Assembly (NCBI GenBank): GCA_016933335.1
Contig: JAFGBD010000040.1
Location: 24,619 to 88,618, forward strand
Origin: Bacteroidales bacterium
GTDB lineage: Bacteria > Bacteroidota > Bacteroidia > Bacteroidales > UBA10428
Length of the DNA: 64,000 nt
Direction of reading: 5' to 3'
Part shown: piece after piece, positions 1 to 8,968 of the stretch
Position numbering within the stretch: position 1 is the first letter of the stretch
Layout: the number at the start of each line of letters is the position of its first letter
Notes under the pieces: generated by a model
Database searches by the model: none
Seen by the model: only the letters and a program-made list of their open reading frames with translations
Told to the model about the DNA's origin: nothing
Program-made: the position numbers and the translations under genes

Positions 1-234
1 ACCAATGCCCTTGATGCAAATAATGAGAAAATCATCATGGAAAATCTGAGCCGGTTCTTCAGAGGAAGAACAGTCGTGATAGTGGCTCACAGACTCAGCA
101 CTGTGAAAAACTCAGATCGTATTGTGGTACTTGAAGACGGCAGGCTGATTGAATCAGGCAGGCATAAGGATCTGACAGCAAAGAAAGGAGCTTATTATAA
201 CCTTGTTAAAAACCAGCTTGAGCTTGGCGTGTAA
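1..234 (+). CDS. ABC exporter ATPase, C-terminal fragment (5' end outside window)
   Basis: This is the last 77 residues of an ABC-type exporter; the open frame runs to the first base of the window, so the gene starts outside it. Visible are the D-loop region after Walker B (TNALDANNE) and the H-loop (VIVAHRLSTV), followed by the usual DRIVVLEDGRLIESG end of an exporter nucleotide-binding domain. The domain hydrolyses ATP at the inner membrane to drive export. An HlyD-type adaptor begins 25 bases after the stop, so the two form a type I secretion or peptide-export pair. Whether an N-terminal peptidase C39 domain is present cannot be seen. Confidence 0.93.
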   Translation, partial: TNALDANNEKIIMENLSRFFRGRTVVIVAHRLSTVKNSDRIVVLEDGRLIESGRHKDLTAKKGAYYNLVKNQLELGV

Positions 235-259
235 ATGAATCATTTGCAATGCAGACACC

Positions 260-1573
260 ATGAAAGACACTGTGAATAAAGATACTGACAGAATAGAAAT
301 CAGAAGCGAGGAAGTAAGGGAGCTTCTCGGACAGGTTCCGCGCTGGATCTTAAGATGGGGTATTACCATTATTGCATTGACAATCGTTATTCTGATTGCA
401 GGAAGTGCTTTGTTCAGGTATCCCGATACCCGGAGTGCCGAAATCATCCTGACAACTGAAAATCCTCCTGCTAACCTGGTAGCAAAGATCAATGGCAAAA
501 TCCAGAAATTATTTGTGAAAGATGATCAACTTGTTGCAAAGGGACAAATTCTGGCATTGATTGAAACTGCAGCCAGTTATGAAGATATAATGAAAGCCGG
601 GGAATTGTTGAGGGATTGGCAGACAGATGCTGATAAAGCAGCTGAAATATACTTTGGCACCGGTTATGAGCTGGGTGAGATACAGTCTTTTTTTGCCTCT
701 TTTGTTAAAGACTATCATGATTACCGGCATTTTATCATGCTCAACTATCACAGGAAAAAAATTCAGTCGGTGCAAAATGAATTGAAAAAATATGACGAAT
801 ACTATCAGCGGCTTGAAGAACAATCTGTGGTGCAGGGTAAAGAACTTGACCTTGCCAGGCGCCAGTTCAGGAGAGATTCATCACTTTACAGGCAGGGTGT
901 CATCGCCAGTTCCGATTATGAGAAATCCGAAAGCAATATGTTGAAAATCGAGTTTTCTTTTAAGGAAACCGAAACCAGCCTTGCCAATGCCAGGATCCAG
1001 GTGTCAAAGTTGAACCAGCAGATACTGGACCTTGAGCTGGAGTACAATAAGGAATTGAAACAGAAAGAAAACCTTGTTAACGAATCATATGATAAGCTGA
1101 TGGCTGAAATTGACCTGTGGAAGCAGAAATACCTTATCATATCACCTCTGAATGGCAGGGTAAGCTTTACCAGGTTCTGGAGCGAGAACCAGCAAGTCAC
1201 AGAAGGAGAAACCGTTGTGACAATAGTACCGGAAAATCCGGGGCAGATCCTTGGAAAGATTAATCTGTCTGTCGAAGGTGCCGGAAAAGTCCGGGAAGGA
1301 CAGCAGGTAAACATCAAATTTGCAAATTATCCTTACATGGAATTTGGAATGGTAAAGGGAGTTGTTACTTCCATTTCACAGGTTCCAAATCAGAATTATT
1401 ATACGGTTGAAGTAAGGCTCACAAATGATCTGGTTACCAATTACGGGACTGAGATAGAGTTCAGGCAGGAGATGCCCGGCAGGGCTGAAATCATCACTGA
1501 AAACCTGAGTCTGCTGAAACGCATCATCAATCCCGTGAAATCGGTCATCAAAAGACAGGAAATGAACAGGTGA
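260..1573 (+). CDS. HlyD-family periplasmic adaptor of a type I secretion system
   Basis: 437 residues, the usual size for an HlyD/membrane-fusion protein. One membrane helix lies at about residues 32-55 (ITIIALTIVILIAG). It is followed by half of a lipoyl-like hairpin (INGKIQKLFVKDDQLVAKGQ), a long charged coiled coil at about 120-275, the second lipoyl half (LIISPLNGRVSF) and a C-terminal beta-barrel (REGQQVNIKFANYPYMEFG). Family knowledge: it bridges the inner-membrane ABC exporter to an outer-membrane TolC channel. It sits directly behind the exporter ATPase. No TolC homologue or obvious cargo follows in this window. Confidence 0.92.
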   Translation: MKDTVNKDTDRIEIRSEEVRELLGQVPRWILRWGITIIALTIVILIAGSALFRYPDTRSAEIILTTENPPANLVAKINGKIQKLFVKDDQLVAKGQILALIETAASYEDIMKAGELLRDWQTDADKAAEIYFGTGYELGEIQSFFASFVKDYHDYRHFIMLNYHRKKIQSVQNELKKYDEYYQRLEEQSVVQGKELDLARRQFRRDSSLYRQGVIASSDYEKSESNMLKIEFSFKETETSLANARIQVSKLNQQILDLELEYNKELKQKENLVNESYDKLMAEIDLWKQKYLIISPLNGRVSFTRFWSENQQVTEGETVVTIVPENPGQILGKINLSVEGAGKVREGQQVNIKFANYPYMEFGMVKGVVTSISQVPNQNYYTVEVRLTNDLVTNYGTEIEFRQEMPGRAEIITENLSLLKRIINPVKSVIKRQEMNR

Positions 1574-1792
1574 ACATGATCCGGCCATTCCCGGAAAAGA
1601 CTTTTTGCTTTGGTGATATCCTGATTATAAACAGTACAATATAAATACGGGCTGGATAATAATAAGACACCGGATATGCCTTCTGAACAATAATACACGC
1701 AACCATTACCATAGATTTTGTATCATTGGATCAGAAACAAACTATAATTAAAGTTTAATATATAAAACGAAGTGAATAAATAATATAAATAT

Positions 1793-2275
1793 ATGCGAAT
1801 GAAAAAAACAGTTTATTACCTGGCAGCATTAATATTTCTCTCTGTTATGATATTTCAATGCGAAAAAGAATCCGGTGAAAACATCAAGGTCAACCATATT
1901 CTGACAGTGCCGGGAGGTTGTAATGGCCTGTCATTTGATGAAATAATGCTTCCGCGCTATGAAGAGAAGGATACACTGCAATTCTATATCAGGAATGACA
2001 CACTGAATGTTTTTATCGGGATCAACTATATCTGTTGCGCACCTTTCGAAACCGGTTTCAGCCAGTCAGCAGACTCATTGTTTTTCACGATAACAGATAC
2101 CTGTACCTCACTTTATGAAACCTGTTATTGCAGGTGCATGTGTTATTATACCTTTGATTTTTTATTCGACAGTTTTTCCCGGAAGGAATATTACTTTAAA
2201 ATCATCATCAATGATCCCCGTCAGGATGAACCAATAATATTCAGGGAAGGATTTGTTAATCTGACATATAAATAA
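1793..2275 (+). CDS. Cysteine-rich putative lipoprotein
   Basis: 160 residues that I cannot assign to a named family. The start is MRMKKTVYYLAALIF with a lipobox-like FQC at residues 22-24, so it is probably a lipoprotein. The mature part has many cysteines, including ICC and a CxCxCxC cluster (ETCYCRCMCYYTF) before a hydrophobic beta-like stretch. Such clusters could be disulfide-bonded or bind metal; this is inference. It follows the exporter pair by 219 bases on the same strand, so a shared function is possible but unproven. An 11-base gap separates it from the next gene. Confidence 0.7.
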   Translation: MRMKKTVYYLAALIFLSVMIFQCEKESGENIKVNHILTVPGGCNGLSFDEIMLPRYEEKDTLQFYIRNDTLNVFIGINYICCAPFETGFSQSADSLFFTITDTCTSLYETCYCRCMCYYTFDFLFDSFSRKEYYFKIIINDPRQDEPIIFREGFVNLTYK

Positions 2276-2286
2276 GTTAACAATCC

Positions 2287-2673
2287 TTGAAAAACATATT
2301 ATGTAAGCATTACCTGATTCTGGTATTGAATATAATTACTTCTCATCTTTACGGACAAAATGGGATTTCAAAAAACACATTTTACTATGAATTTTACGGT
2401 ACCGGATGTGGACCGTTTTCAATCAATTATGACAGGTTTTTTACACTTGCCGAAAGAGTTAAGTTTGCACCCGGGATAGGATTATCATTAACAAAAAACA
2501 TTCATGTTGGTGGCACTAAGAAAATAAATGATAACCAGATTTTTATACCTGTTCAGGGTAACTTTTTATTTGGCAGGACAGCTCATCATTTTGAATTTGG
2601 ATATGGAATGCCAATTGCATTATGTCAGTTTTCATCATGTCAGGCGATCATGCATTATTCACCAAAACGGTAA
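2287..2673 (+). CDS. Small outer-membrane-barrel-like protein, probably truncated
   Basis: 128 residues from a TTG start, the only early in-frame start. The N-terminus resembles a signal peptide (KHYLILVLNIITSHLYGQ). The body has alternating aromatic/glycine strands (FYYEFYGTG, INYDRFF, FAPGIGLSL, HHFEFGYGMPIAL) like the start of a small Bacteroidota outer-membrane beta-barrel. Such barrels are usually longer and end in an aromatic residue; this one stops after an unusual HYSPKR tail and overlaps the convergent response-regulator gene by 19 bases. I read it as a truncated barrel gene, possibly a pseudogene. No family name is assigned. Confidence 0.5.
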   Translation: MKNILCKHYLILVLNIITSHLYGQNGISKNTFYYEFYGTGCGPFSINYDRFFTLAERVKFAPGIGLSLTKNIHVGGTKKINDNQIFIPVQGNFLFGRTAHHFEFGYGMPIALCQFSSCQAIMHYSPKR

Positions 2674-3338
2674 CCGATTCCTGACTCTGTGATTAACAAT
2701 GCGGGTTTTGACGGATTGTCTTCTATTTTCTTTCTTAATTGCGCAATAAACACCCTCAGGTATTGAGTTTGCTCAACATAACCATATCCCCATATTTCTT
2801 TAAGAATATACTGATGTGTAAGCACACGGCCACGATTTTTAGCCAGCAGGGAAAGCAGTGAAAACTCGGTGGCTGTAAGTTTTATTATTTCATCGTTTTT
2901 TCGTACAATATGGCTGACCATATCAATGCTTAAGGAACCAGATTCCAACACGGCAGCATCGGATTTGCTTTCTCCGGCCCTGACAGCCGCGCGTATCCTG
3001 GCAAGTAATTCACCGGTCCTGAAAGGTTTCGTCAGATAGTCATTTGCCCCGTTATCGAGTGCTTTGATGATATCTTCCTCGGAATCCCTGACAGATAACA
3101 CAATAATGGGTTTATTATACCACTCCCTGAGTTTTTTAATGATCTCCTGGCCATCAATATCCGGCAGACCCAAATCAAGTAATATTAAGGCAGGATGACG
3201 GGTAGCTGCTTCAACCAGCCCGTCTTTACCATTGACCGACTGGATTGTTTTAAAGCCATTTGCGGAAAGCGTTATTTCCAGTAATCTGCGTATTTGAAGC
3301 TCATCATCAATGATCAATATGTTGTCATTTTCATTCAT
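2655..3338 (-). CDS. kdpE: KdpE-like OmpR-family response regulator
   Basis: 227 residues. An N-terminal receiver domain (residues 5-118) has the acidic pocket (IIDDE), phospho-acceptor Asp in LLDLGLPDIDG and the conserved Lys in LTKPF. A C-terminal OmpR/PhoB winged helix (about 130-226) carries EFSLLSLLAKNRGRVLT and a GIGYRF end, typical of KdpE. Family knowledge: KdpE activates potassium-uptake genes after phosphorylation by KdpD. It lies 11 bases downstream of the KdpD-like kinase and belongs to the trkH operon. No kdpFABC genes are in the window, so its target here may be trkH itself (inference). Confidence 0.9.
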   Translation of the reverse strand: MNENDNILIIDDELQIRRLLEITLSANGFKTIQSVNGKDGLVEAATRHPALILLDLGLPDIDGQEIIKKLREWYNKPIIVLSVRDSEEDIIKALDNGANDYLTKPFRTGELLARIRAAVRAGESKSDAAVLESGSLSIDMVSHIVRKNDEIIKLTATEFSLLSLLAKNRGRVLTHQYILKEIWGYGYVEQTQYLRVFIAQLRKKIEDNPSKPALLITESGIGYRFGE

Positions 3339-3349
3339 ATGTTGAACAG

Positions 3350-4879
3350 CTAGAGATCTCTTATATCCGGTTCTTCCGTTGGAATTTTAATTGTAAATTT
3401 CGCCCCTCCCTGCTTGATGTTTTCGACTTTTATTGAACCATTATGTGCTTCAACGAATCCTTTAACGATAGACAGGCCCAATCCCAGTCCGCCAGGTTTG
3501 CTTCCATCAACCCTGAAAAATTTCTTAAATACTTTTTTCAGATCTGTTTCAGGAAAACCGGGACCTTTATCTGCAATCTCCAATTTTATTTCTCTGTTTT
3601 CATAACCTGCACTCAGTTCGATATCTGATGCACCCGGGGCATATTGTGTTGAATTAAAAAGAAGATTATATAATACCTGTTCCATCAGGCCAAAATCAAT
3701 TTTAATCAGGGGCATTTCTTCAGGAATTGTAACCTTTAAATTAAAAGGCTTCAATTCATCTTTCAGATCTTCTGTTACCTTATTAATCAGGTCGTTCATA
3801 TCATACCAGTCAAGCCGCACAGAAATATGCCCGCTTTCCAGCCGTGATATATTCAACAGGTTTTCTATCAGCCTGTTCAAACGCAAAGAGGCAGTAAAGA
3901 TTTCCTGGCATAAAGCTGACTGGATCGTACCGGGATCTGATGAATTAAGTATGGAATCTGATGCTCCCATTATTGTTGCAACAGGTATTCTCAGTTCATG
4001 CGAAATTGAACTGAATAGTGTTTTATATAACCTGTCAGATTCATCCAGAAAACGTACTTTCTGAGCCAGTTCACCAAGAAATTCCCTTTCCAGTGCATTT
4101 GATATTTGTGCAAGAAATGTATCCCAATAGGATTTCTGATCATCAAGAAATGGTTTGTTTTGTTCAACGGCAATAACTCCGGGATTAAGTCTTGTACCCT
4201 GCAAAGGGAAATAAGTATAATCAACATTAAATCTGTTATCGGTATAAGCACCGGCTTTTTTGGAATGTGTAAAAACCCACTGGGCAATTTTTAATTCATC
4301 CGGAGTAAGTATTCTTTCGTCAGATGAACGAGCGGTTGGATGAAGTATATTATTTCCATCCTGTAAAATGAAAAAAGAGTCAACCGAAAAATGATTTTTT
4401 ATCTCCCCGATGGCAACTGACAGTACCTCTTCGATTCCGCTTGATTTTGAGAGTTCCTTGGTTAACTGAAACAGGGCATTGGTACGTTTTTCCCTTTCAC
4501 TGGCCAGTCTTTTCTGTCTGCGAACCCTGGTGGTCAGTACTCCGTTAACAAGGGCAATAATAAAAAACAATCCGAGAATCAGAATATCCTCTGTTTTTTC
4601 AATATGGAAAGTATGATGTGGAGGGATAAATAAAAAATTCCATACCAGGGCGCTCAGTGTCGAAGCAAGCAGAACCGGACCAATCCCCATAAATGTTGAA
4701 AGTATTGAAACAACAAACAGCAATACAAATGATATAACATGATAATTCTGAATACTGGCAATTGGTATGCAAATTAATGCTGTTCCGCCAACTATGATGA
4801 CAGCAAGTAAATAATGAAAGATCTTTGAGTCTGATGTTTGAGATAAGAACTTATCGATATATCCCATTTGGCTAATCAA
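3350..4879 (-). CDS. KdpD-like sensor histidine kinase lacking the N-terminal KdpD/Usp module
   Basis: 509 residues, against roughly 900 in enterobacterial KdpD. The N-terminus goes straight into four membrane helices (about residues 18-115, DUF4118-like, with WNFLFIPPHHTF). A GAF-like region follows (about 140-270), then HisKA with an intact phospho-His (SSISHELRIP) and a HATPase domain (N-box LYNLLFNSTQYAP, GPGFPETD, GGLGLGLSIVKG). The cytoplasmic KdpD ATP-binding and Usp domains that precede the membrane part in E. coli are absent. It should phosphorylate the KdpE-like regulator next to it. The gene begins 48 bases after trkH on the same strand. Confidence 0.9.
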   Translation of the reverse strand: MISQMGYIDKFLSQTSDSKIFHYLLAVIIVGGTALICIPIASIQNYHVISFVLLFVVSILSTFMGIGPVLLASTLSALVWNFLFIPPHHTFHIEKTEDILILGLFFIIALVNGVLTTRVRRQKRLASEREKRTNALFQLTKELSKSSGIEEVLSVAIGEIKNHFSVDSFFILQDGNNILHPTARSSDERILTPDELKIAQWVFTHSKKAGAYTDNRFNVDYTYFPLQGTRLNPGVIAVEQNKPFLDDQKSYWDTFLAQISNALEREFLGELAQKVRFLDESDRLYKTLFSSISHELRIPVATIMGASDSILNSSDPGTIQSALCQEIFTASLRLNRLIENLLNISRLESGHISVRLDWYDMNDLINKVTEDLKDELKPFNLKVTIPEEMPLIKIDFGLMEQVLYNLLFNSTQYAPGASDIELSAGYENREIKLEIADKGPGFPETDLKKVFKKFFRVDGSKPGGLGLGLSIVKGFVEAHNGSIKVENIKQGGAKFTIKIPTEEPDIRDL

Positions 4880-4927
4880 TTTTTATCAATATTCAAATGT
4901 AATTATAAAAGTGCTTTTTCTGTTATG

Positions 4928-6379
4928 TTACTTCATCCAGAAATTCCTGGTAAACAAACTTAGTATGGTATATATTTCCAATCTGCCGACAAGCATTAAA
5001 AATGAAAGGATCAATTTACCAAGGGATGGTAAATGTGCAAAATTACCTGCAGGACCAACAGTTCCGATTCCCGGACCGATTCCGGCCATACAGGTAGCCA
5101 CTGAACCGCTGGCGGTTTTTCCGTCAATTCCAATGAGTACCAGTAATAAACTTCCGATCAGAAAGATTAAGAAATAGAACGATACAAAAGTGAGGATCGA
5201 ACTGTTTGTTTCATCCTTGATTGTTCTTTTATTCAGGCGTATGGTTATTATGGCATTGGGAGAAATCAACTGGCGAAAAATCTTTGAAAGGTTTTTAAAT
5301 ATGATAAGATGTCTTGCCATTTTGATACCACCGGCTGTAGAACCTGTGCTGCCTCCCAGAAACATTGCAAAGAAAATTATCACCCATGCATACTCAGGCC
5401 ATTTCAGATAATCAGCTGTGGAATAACCGGTGCAGGTCACTATCGATACTACCTGGAAAAAACCTTCCCTGAAGGATTCTTCGACAGGCTTTTGCATTTT
5501 AAAAAACAAAGTAGCTGTAATGATGATGCCGATTAAAATAACAACCGAAAAATAGAACTTCAGCTCATCGTTTTCTCTGATTTTCTGTAAGTCTTTTTTC
5601 AATAAGCAATAATGGATCACAAAGTTAGTTCCTGCCAGGAGCATGAAAACCATGATCACATATTGTATGTAATTTGAGTAGCCTGATATACTGGTGTTTC
5701 TGGGTGAAAATCCGCCCGTCGCAATAGTCCCGAAAGCATGACATGCGCTTTCAAAGAGATTCATTCTGCCTAACAGTAATAAAGAGATTTCAGTAATCGT
5801 AAGCAGAATATAAATCATCAGTAAACGGTAACCGACAGATTTGATCTTGGGTTGTATCTTTTCCTTCAGTGATGATTCCAGCGTAAAAAGATGATAACCG
5901 CCAATCTGGAGTGTCGGCATAACCAGAATGACCAGGACGATAATTCCTATACCCCCTATCCAGTGAGTTAAACTTCTCCAGAATAATATTGATTTTGGAA
6001 GTTTTTCAATGTCTGTTAAAATAGATGAACCGGTAGTGGTAAATCCGGAAACAGATTCGAAAAAAGCATTGATGAACGAAGGTATGGCACCGGAAAGAAT
6101 ATAAGGCAAGCAGCCAATCAGACTAATGATCAGCCATGACAACGTGACTGTCAGATAGGCTTCTTTTCGATGGATTGCTTTGTCTTTACCTGTCTTAATT
6201 GTTGTTAAAAATAATATCATTCCCGTGACAAAAGCTGCCAGGGAAGAAAGAATAAAAGGGAAAATTTTCTCAGAGAAGTATATGCTTACCACAGAGCAGG
6301 TCAGTAATGCAGCAGACATGATGAGCAGTATCCTGCTGATAATCCTGAAAACATTCCTGAAATTAATGATTTTAAGCAT
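4928..6379 (-). CDS. trkH: TrkH-family potassium uptake protein
   Basis: 483 residues with about ten membrane segments arranged as four M1-P-M2 repeats. The four selectivity-filter loops are visible: FTTTGSS, GTIATGGFS, VTCTGYST and MAGIGPGIG, each with the conserved glycine. The segment GGSTGSTAGGIKMAR after the third filter is typical of TrkH/KtrB. It imports K+ across the inner membrane and normally partners a cytosolic TrkA ring; no trkA is in the window. It is the first gene of a minus-strand operon with a KdpD-like kinase and KdpE, an unusual pairing because KdpDE normally controls the Kdp ATPase. Confidence 0.95.
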   Translation of the reverse strand: MLKIINFRNVFRIISRILLIMSAALLTCSVVSIYFSEKIFPFILSSLAAFVTGMILFLTTIKTGKDKAIHRKEAYLTVTLSWLIISLIGCLPYILSGAIPSFINAFFESVSGFTTTGSSILTDIEKLPKSILFWRSLTHWIGGIGIIVLVILVMPTLQIGGYHLFTLESSLKEKIQPKIKSVGYRLLMIYILLTITEISLLLLGRMNLFESACHAFGTIATGGFSPRNTSISGYSNYIQYVIMVFMLLAGTNFVIHYCLLKKDLQKIRENDELKFYFSVVILIGIIITATLFFKMQKPVEESFREGFFQVVSIVTCTGYSTADYLKWPEYAWVIIFFAMFLGGSTGSTAGGIKMARHLIIFKNLSKIFRQLISPNAIITIRLNKRTIKDETNSSILTFVSFYFLIFLIGSLLLVLIGIDGKTASGSVATCMAGIGPGIGTVGPAGNFAHLPSLGKLILSFLMLVGRLEIYTILSLFTRNFWMK

Positions 6380-6509
6380 TGCTAAATCCTTTCAGTGATT
6401 GCAGTCAACCGATTCAGTTGAACAGTCGGCAACCGACTAATCATTCCTTAATAGCAGCTGCAAATAAAACCGGATTTTATAAAGACCATGTAAAATTTTG
6501 CAGAAGTCA

Positions 6510-6531
6510 TATAAAGATTTTATAAAGATTT
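6510..6531 (+). repeat. Tandem 11-base direct repeat upstream of the symporter gene
   Basis: TATAAAGATTT occurs twice back to back (6510-6520 and 6521-6531), one helical turn apart, about 84 bases before the symporter start. It could be an activator site or a chance AT-rich duplication. Confidence 0.4.
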
Positions 6532-6614
6532 TCATTTATTTTTTATCTTGCGGCAGGGTAGCGAACAGAAAAGCTGTTTCCTGCCGGCATTTAATTCATA
6601 TATTTCAGAAACAC

Positions 6615-8516
6615 ATGACCACACCGTTGATCGGCCATCTGAACGGAACAGATATTGCAGTTATCATTTTATTCCTCACAGTGATAATCGGCATCTCTGT
6701 CTATTATACAGGTGCTGCAGGTAAAGATCTGAAACAGTTTTTTCTCTCCGGCAGGAACCTGCCCTGGTACCTGGCCGGTACCGCCATGGTTGCAACAACT
6801 TTTGCAGCTGATACCCCGCTGGCTGTGACAGAACTGGTGGCAAAAAACGGGATTGCGGGTAACTGGTTGTGGTGGAACATGGCCTTTGGAGGATTACTCA
6901 CTGTATTTTTCTTTGCCAGGATGTGGAGGCGTTCAGGTATCCTGACGGACCTGGAATTTGTTGAATTCCGCTATTCCGGAATAGCAGCTTCAATACTCCG
7001 GGGATTCAGGGCGATTTATCTCGGACTGTTTATGAATGCCATTGTACTGGGCTGGGTCCATAAGGCCATGGAGAAGATATTCCAGGTGACGCTTCCGGGC
7101 TTCGATCCGTTCCTGATGGTTGTCATCCTGTCCCTGATTATTGCACTTTATGCTTCTGCATCAGGACTGCTTGGTACTGCCCGTACAGACAGCTTTCAAT
7201 TTGTCTTTGCCCTTACAGGATGCATCATCCTGGCCGTAATCGTCGTGAGATTGCCTGAAGTTGGCGGTCTGGCTGAACTGAAGTCAAAGCTGCAACCGGA
7301 GATTCTTGATTTTTTCCCGAAAATCAGTCATTCAGCCGGAAGGAATCTGACAGGAGGGGTGTTTGCCCTGACAGCCGGTTCTTTTGCGGCTTACGTGGGT
7401 ATTCAGTGGTGGTCATCATGGTACCCGGGTGCCGATCCGGGAGGCGGCGGATATATTGCACAGCGAATGATGTCGGCAAAAGATGAACGCCACAGCCTGC
7501 TGGCAACGCTCTGGTTCAATGTTGCCCATTATACGTTACGTCCCTGGCCATGGATACTGGTTGCATTGGCGGCATTGGTGCTGCTGCCGAGAGAATCGGA
7601 TCCTGAACAGATAGAACGCATGAATCCTGAGCTGTTTGCCAGGGTGGTAAAGGTATATGAATCAAAAGAGATCATCATGAACAGGGATCATTCTTCTTAC
7701 AGCCCGGAATTTATTGAAATGTATGAGACCTATGAGAATACAATAGATCCCGGGATCATGTATCCGAAACTGATGGTAAGGTATCTGCCGGCCGGTTTGC
7801 TCGGACTGCTCATTGCGGTATTCATGGCTGCATACATGTCAACCATTGCATCACAACTGAACTGGGGCACATCATACATCATCAATGATTTCTATAAAAG
7901 ATTCATAAGAAAAAACGCGACAGAAAAGCATTATGTGCTGGTTTCACGTGCAGGTATTGTGCTGATGATGTTTTTTTCACTTTTTATCGCAAAGGTCTTT
8001 CTTACGACCATCAAAGGAGCATGGGAATTTATAATCAATGCCAGCGCCGGAATAGGTGCTGTACTTATATTGCGATGGTTCTGGTGGAGGATCAATGCAT
8101 GGTCGGAGATTGCGGCCATGATGGCGCCGCTTGTTATTTATCCCGTATCAGTTAAATATTTCGGTCTTGAGCCTCCTTTGACGCTCTATCCGACTGTACT
8201 GGGAACAACCATTATCTGGCTGGCCGTGACATTTCTTACAAAGCCTGTTAAGGAAAAGACACTTGCCCGGTTTTACAGGGTGATACACCCCGGGGGGCCC
8301 GGCTGGAAGACCTACAGGAAAAAATTCCCGGACATCCAGCCCGATACCCGCTATGGAAAGCAGTTTATGAACTGGATATGCGGCATTATTTCTATATATG
8401 CGGTAATGGATGGCACAGGAAGAATCCTCTTTCATGATTATATCAAAGGCATTGTTATCCTGCTGGTCGCTTTTTTTGCCGGATTCATCATTTATAGAAA
8501 TATGAAGAAGTCATAG
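6615..8516 (+). CDS. Sodium:solute symporter (SSS family)
   Basis: 633 residues from the ATG at 6615. The frame is open back to 6498, but the added 39 residues are hydrophilic and unlike the family start, while MTTPLIGHLNGTDIAVIILF leads directly into TM1. The protein has 13-15 membrane helices. SSS features include FFLSGRNLPWYLAGTAMVATTFAADTP split over TM2 and a glycine-rich QWW...GGGGYIAQRM loop. The family imports sugars, amino acids or organic acids with Na+; the substrate cannot be told. A soluble segment at about residues 365-420 (ERMNPELFARVV) interrupts the helices. It is transcribed divergently from trkH. Confidence 0.92.
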   Translation: MTTPLIGHLNGTDIAVIILFLTVIIGISVYYTGAAGKDLKQFFLSGRNLPWYLAGTAMVATTFAADTPLAVTELVAKNGIAGNWLWWNMAFGGLLTVFFFARMWRRSGILTDLEFVEFRYSGIAASILRGFRAIYLGLFMNAIVLGWVHKAMEKIFQVTLPGFDPFLMVVILSLIIALYASASGLLGTARTDSFQFVFALTGCIILAVIVVRLPEVGGLAELKSKLQPEILDFFPKISHSAGRNLTGGVFALTAGSFAAYVGIQWWSSWYPGADPGGGGYIAQRMMSAKDERHSLLATLWFNVAHYTLRPWPWILVALAALVLLPRESDPEQIERMNPELFARVVKVYESKEIIMNRDHSSYSPEFIEMYETYENTIDPGIMYPKLMVRYLPAGLLGLLIAVFMAAYMSTIASQLNWGTSYIINDFYKRFIRKNATEKHYVLVSRAGIVLMMFFSLFIAKVFLTTIKGAWEFIINASAGIGAVLILRWFWWRINAWSEIAAMMAPLVIYPVSVKYFGLEPPLTLYPTVLGTTIIWLAVTFLTKPVKEKTLARFYRVIHPGGPGWKTYRKKFPDIQPDTRYGKQFMNWICGIISIYAVMDGTGRILFHDYIKGIVILLVAFFAGFIIYRNMKKS

Positions 8517-8629
8517 TTGCTCACTGATGTAACAGATTGACAGGCGACTTACTGATCTTTTTGCTGCTGACTTTAAATATGTATAAGGGAAATACAATTA
8601 TTAAAGACCTGAAAGCGTGATAAACAAAA

Positions 8630-8660
8630 TTGAAATACAAACGTATAATGATTAAATTTG
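8630..8660 (+). promoter_or_regulatory. Bacteroidota-type promoter for the small lipoprotein
   Basis: TTG (8630-8632), a 20-base spacer, then TAAATTTG (8653-8660), an exact match to the -33 TTG / -7 TAnnTTTG pattern. It ends 37 bases before the ATG at 8698. Confidence 0.65.
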
Positions 8661-8697
8661 TCATCGGACCAAAAATCAGGACTCATAGCAAACAATC

Positions 8698-8910
8698 ATG
8701 AAACCTTCTCTGACCGCACAAAGTGTTTTATTATTCTTTATCATGTCAGTGATTGTTCTGGTTACTGGTTGCGGCGGACTGAAAGATGCACAGGAAAGAA
8801 GAAATCTGATGATCCCGAAAAAGGATGAACTGCCCCGGAATAAAAAATATAAAATGGTTGAGAAAAGAAAGACTTACAAGCTGAAAAAGAAGTACAAAAA
8901 AAGAAAATAG
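8698..8910 (+). CDS. Small lysine-rich lipoprotein
   Basis: 70 residues: a hydrophobic signal (LLFFIMSVIVLV), a lipobox VTGC at about residues 22-25, then a short mature part of about 46 residues ending in a very basic tail (KLKKKYKKRK). I do not recognise a named family. A consensus promoter lies immediately upstream, which argues that the gene is real and monocistronic. The basic tail could contact peptidoglycan, LPS phosphates or nucleic acid; this is inference. An internal ATG at 8743 could shorten the signal peptide. Confidence 0.7.
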   Translation: MKPSLTAQSVLLFFIMSVIVLVTGCGGLKDAQERRNLMIPKKDELPRNKKYKMVEKRKTYKLKKKYKKRK

Positions 8911-8968
8911 CAGGTAAGTATCCTGGCAGCCCGTTCCCAATCTGTAAACCATCCTTTCAGACTTTGAC

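Noticed and set aside
6424..6438. Hairpin AGTCGG-CAA-CCGACT upstream of trkH
   Set aside because: A short six-base stem with a three-base loop, without T-run or repeat elsewhere; left as background structure.
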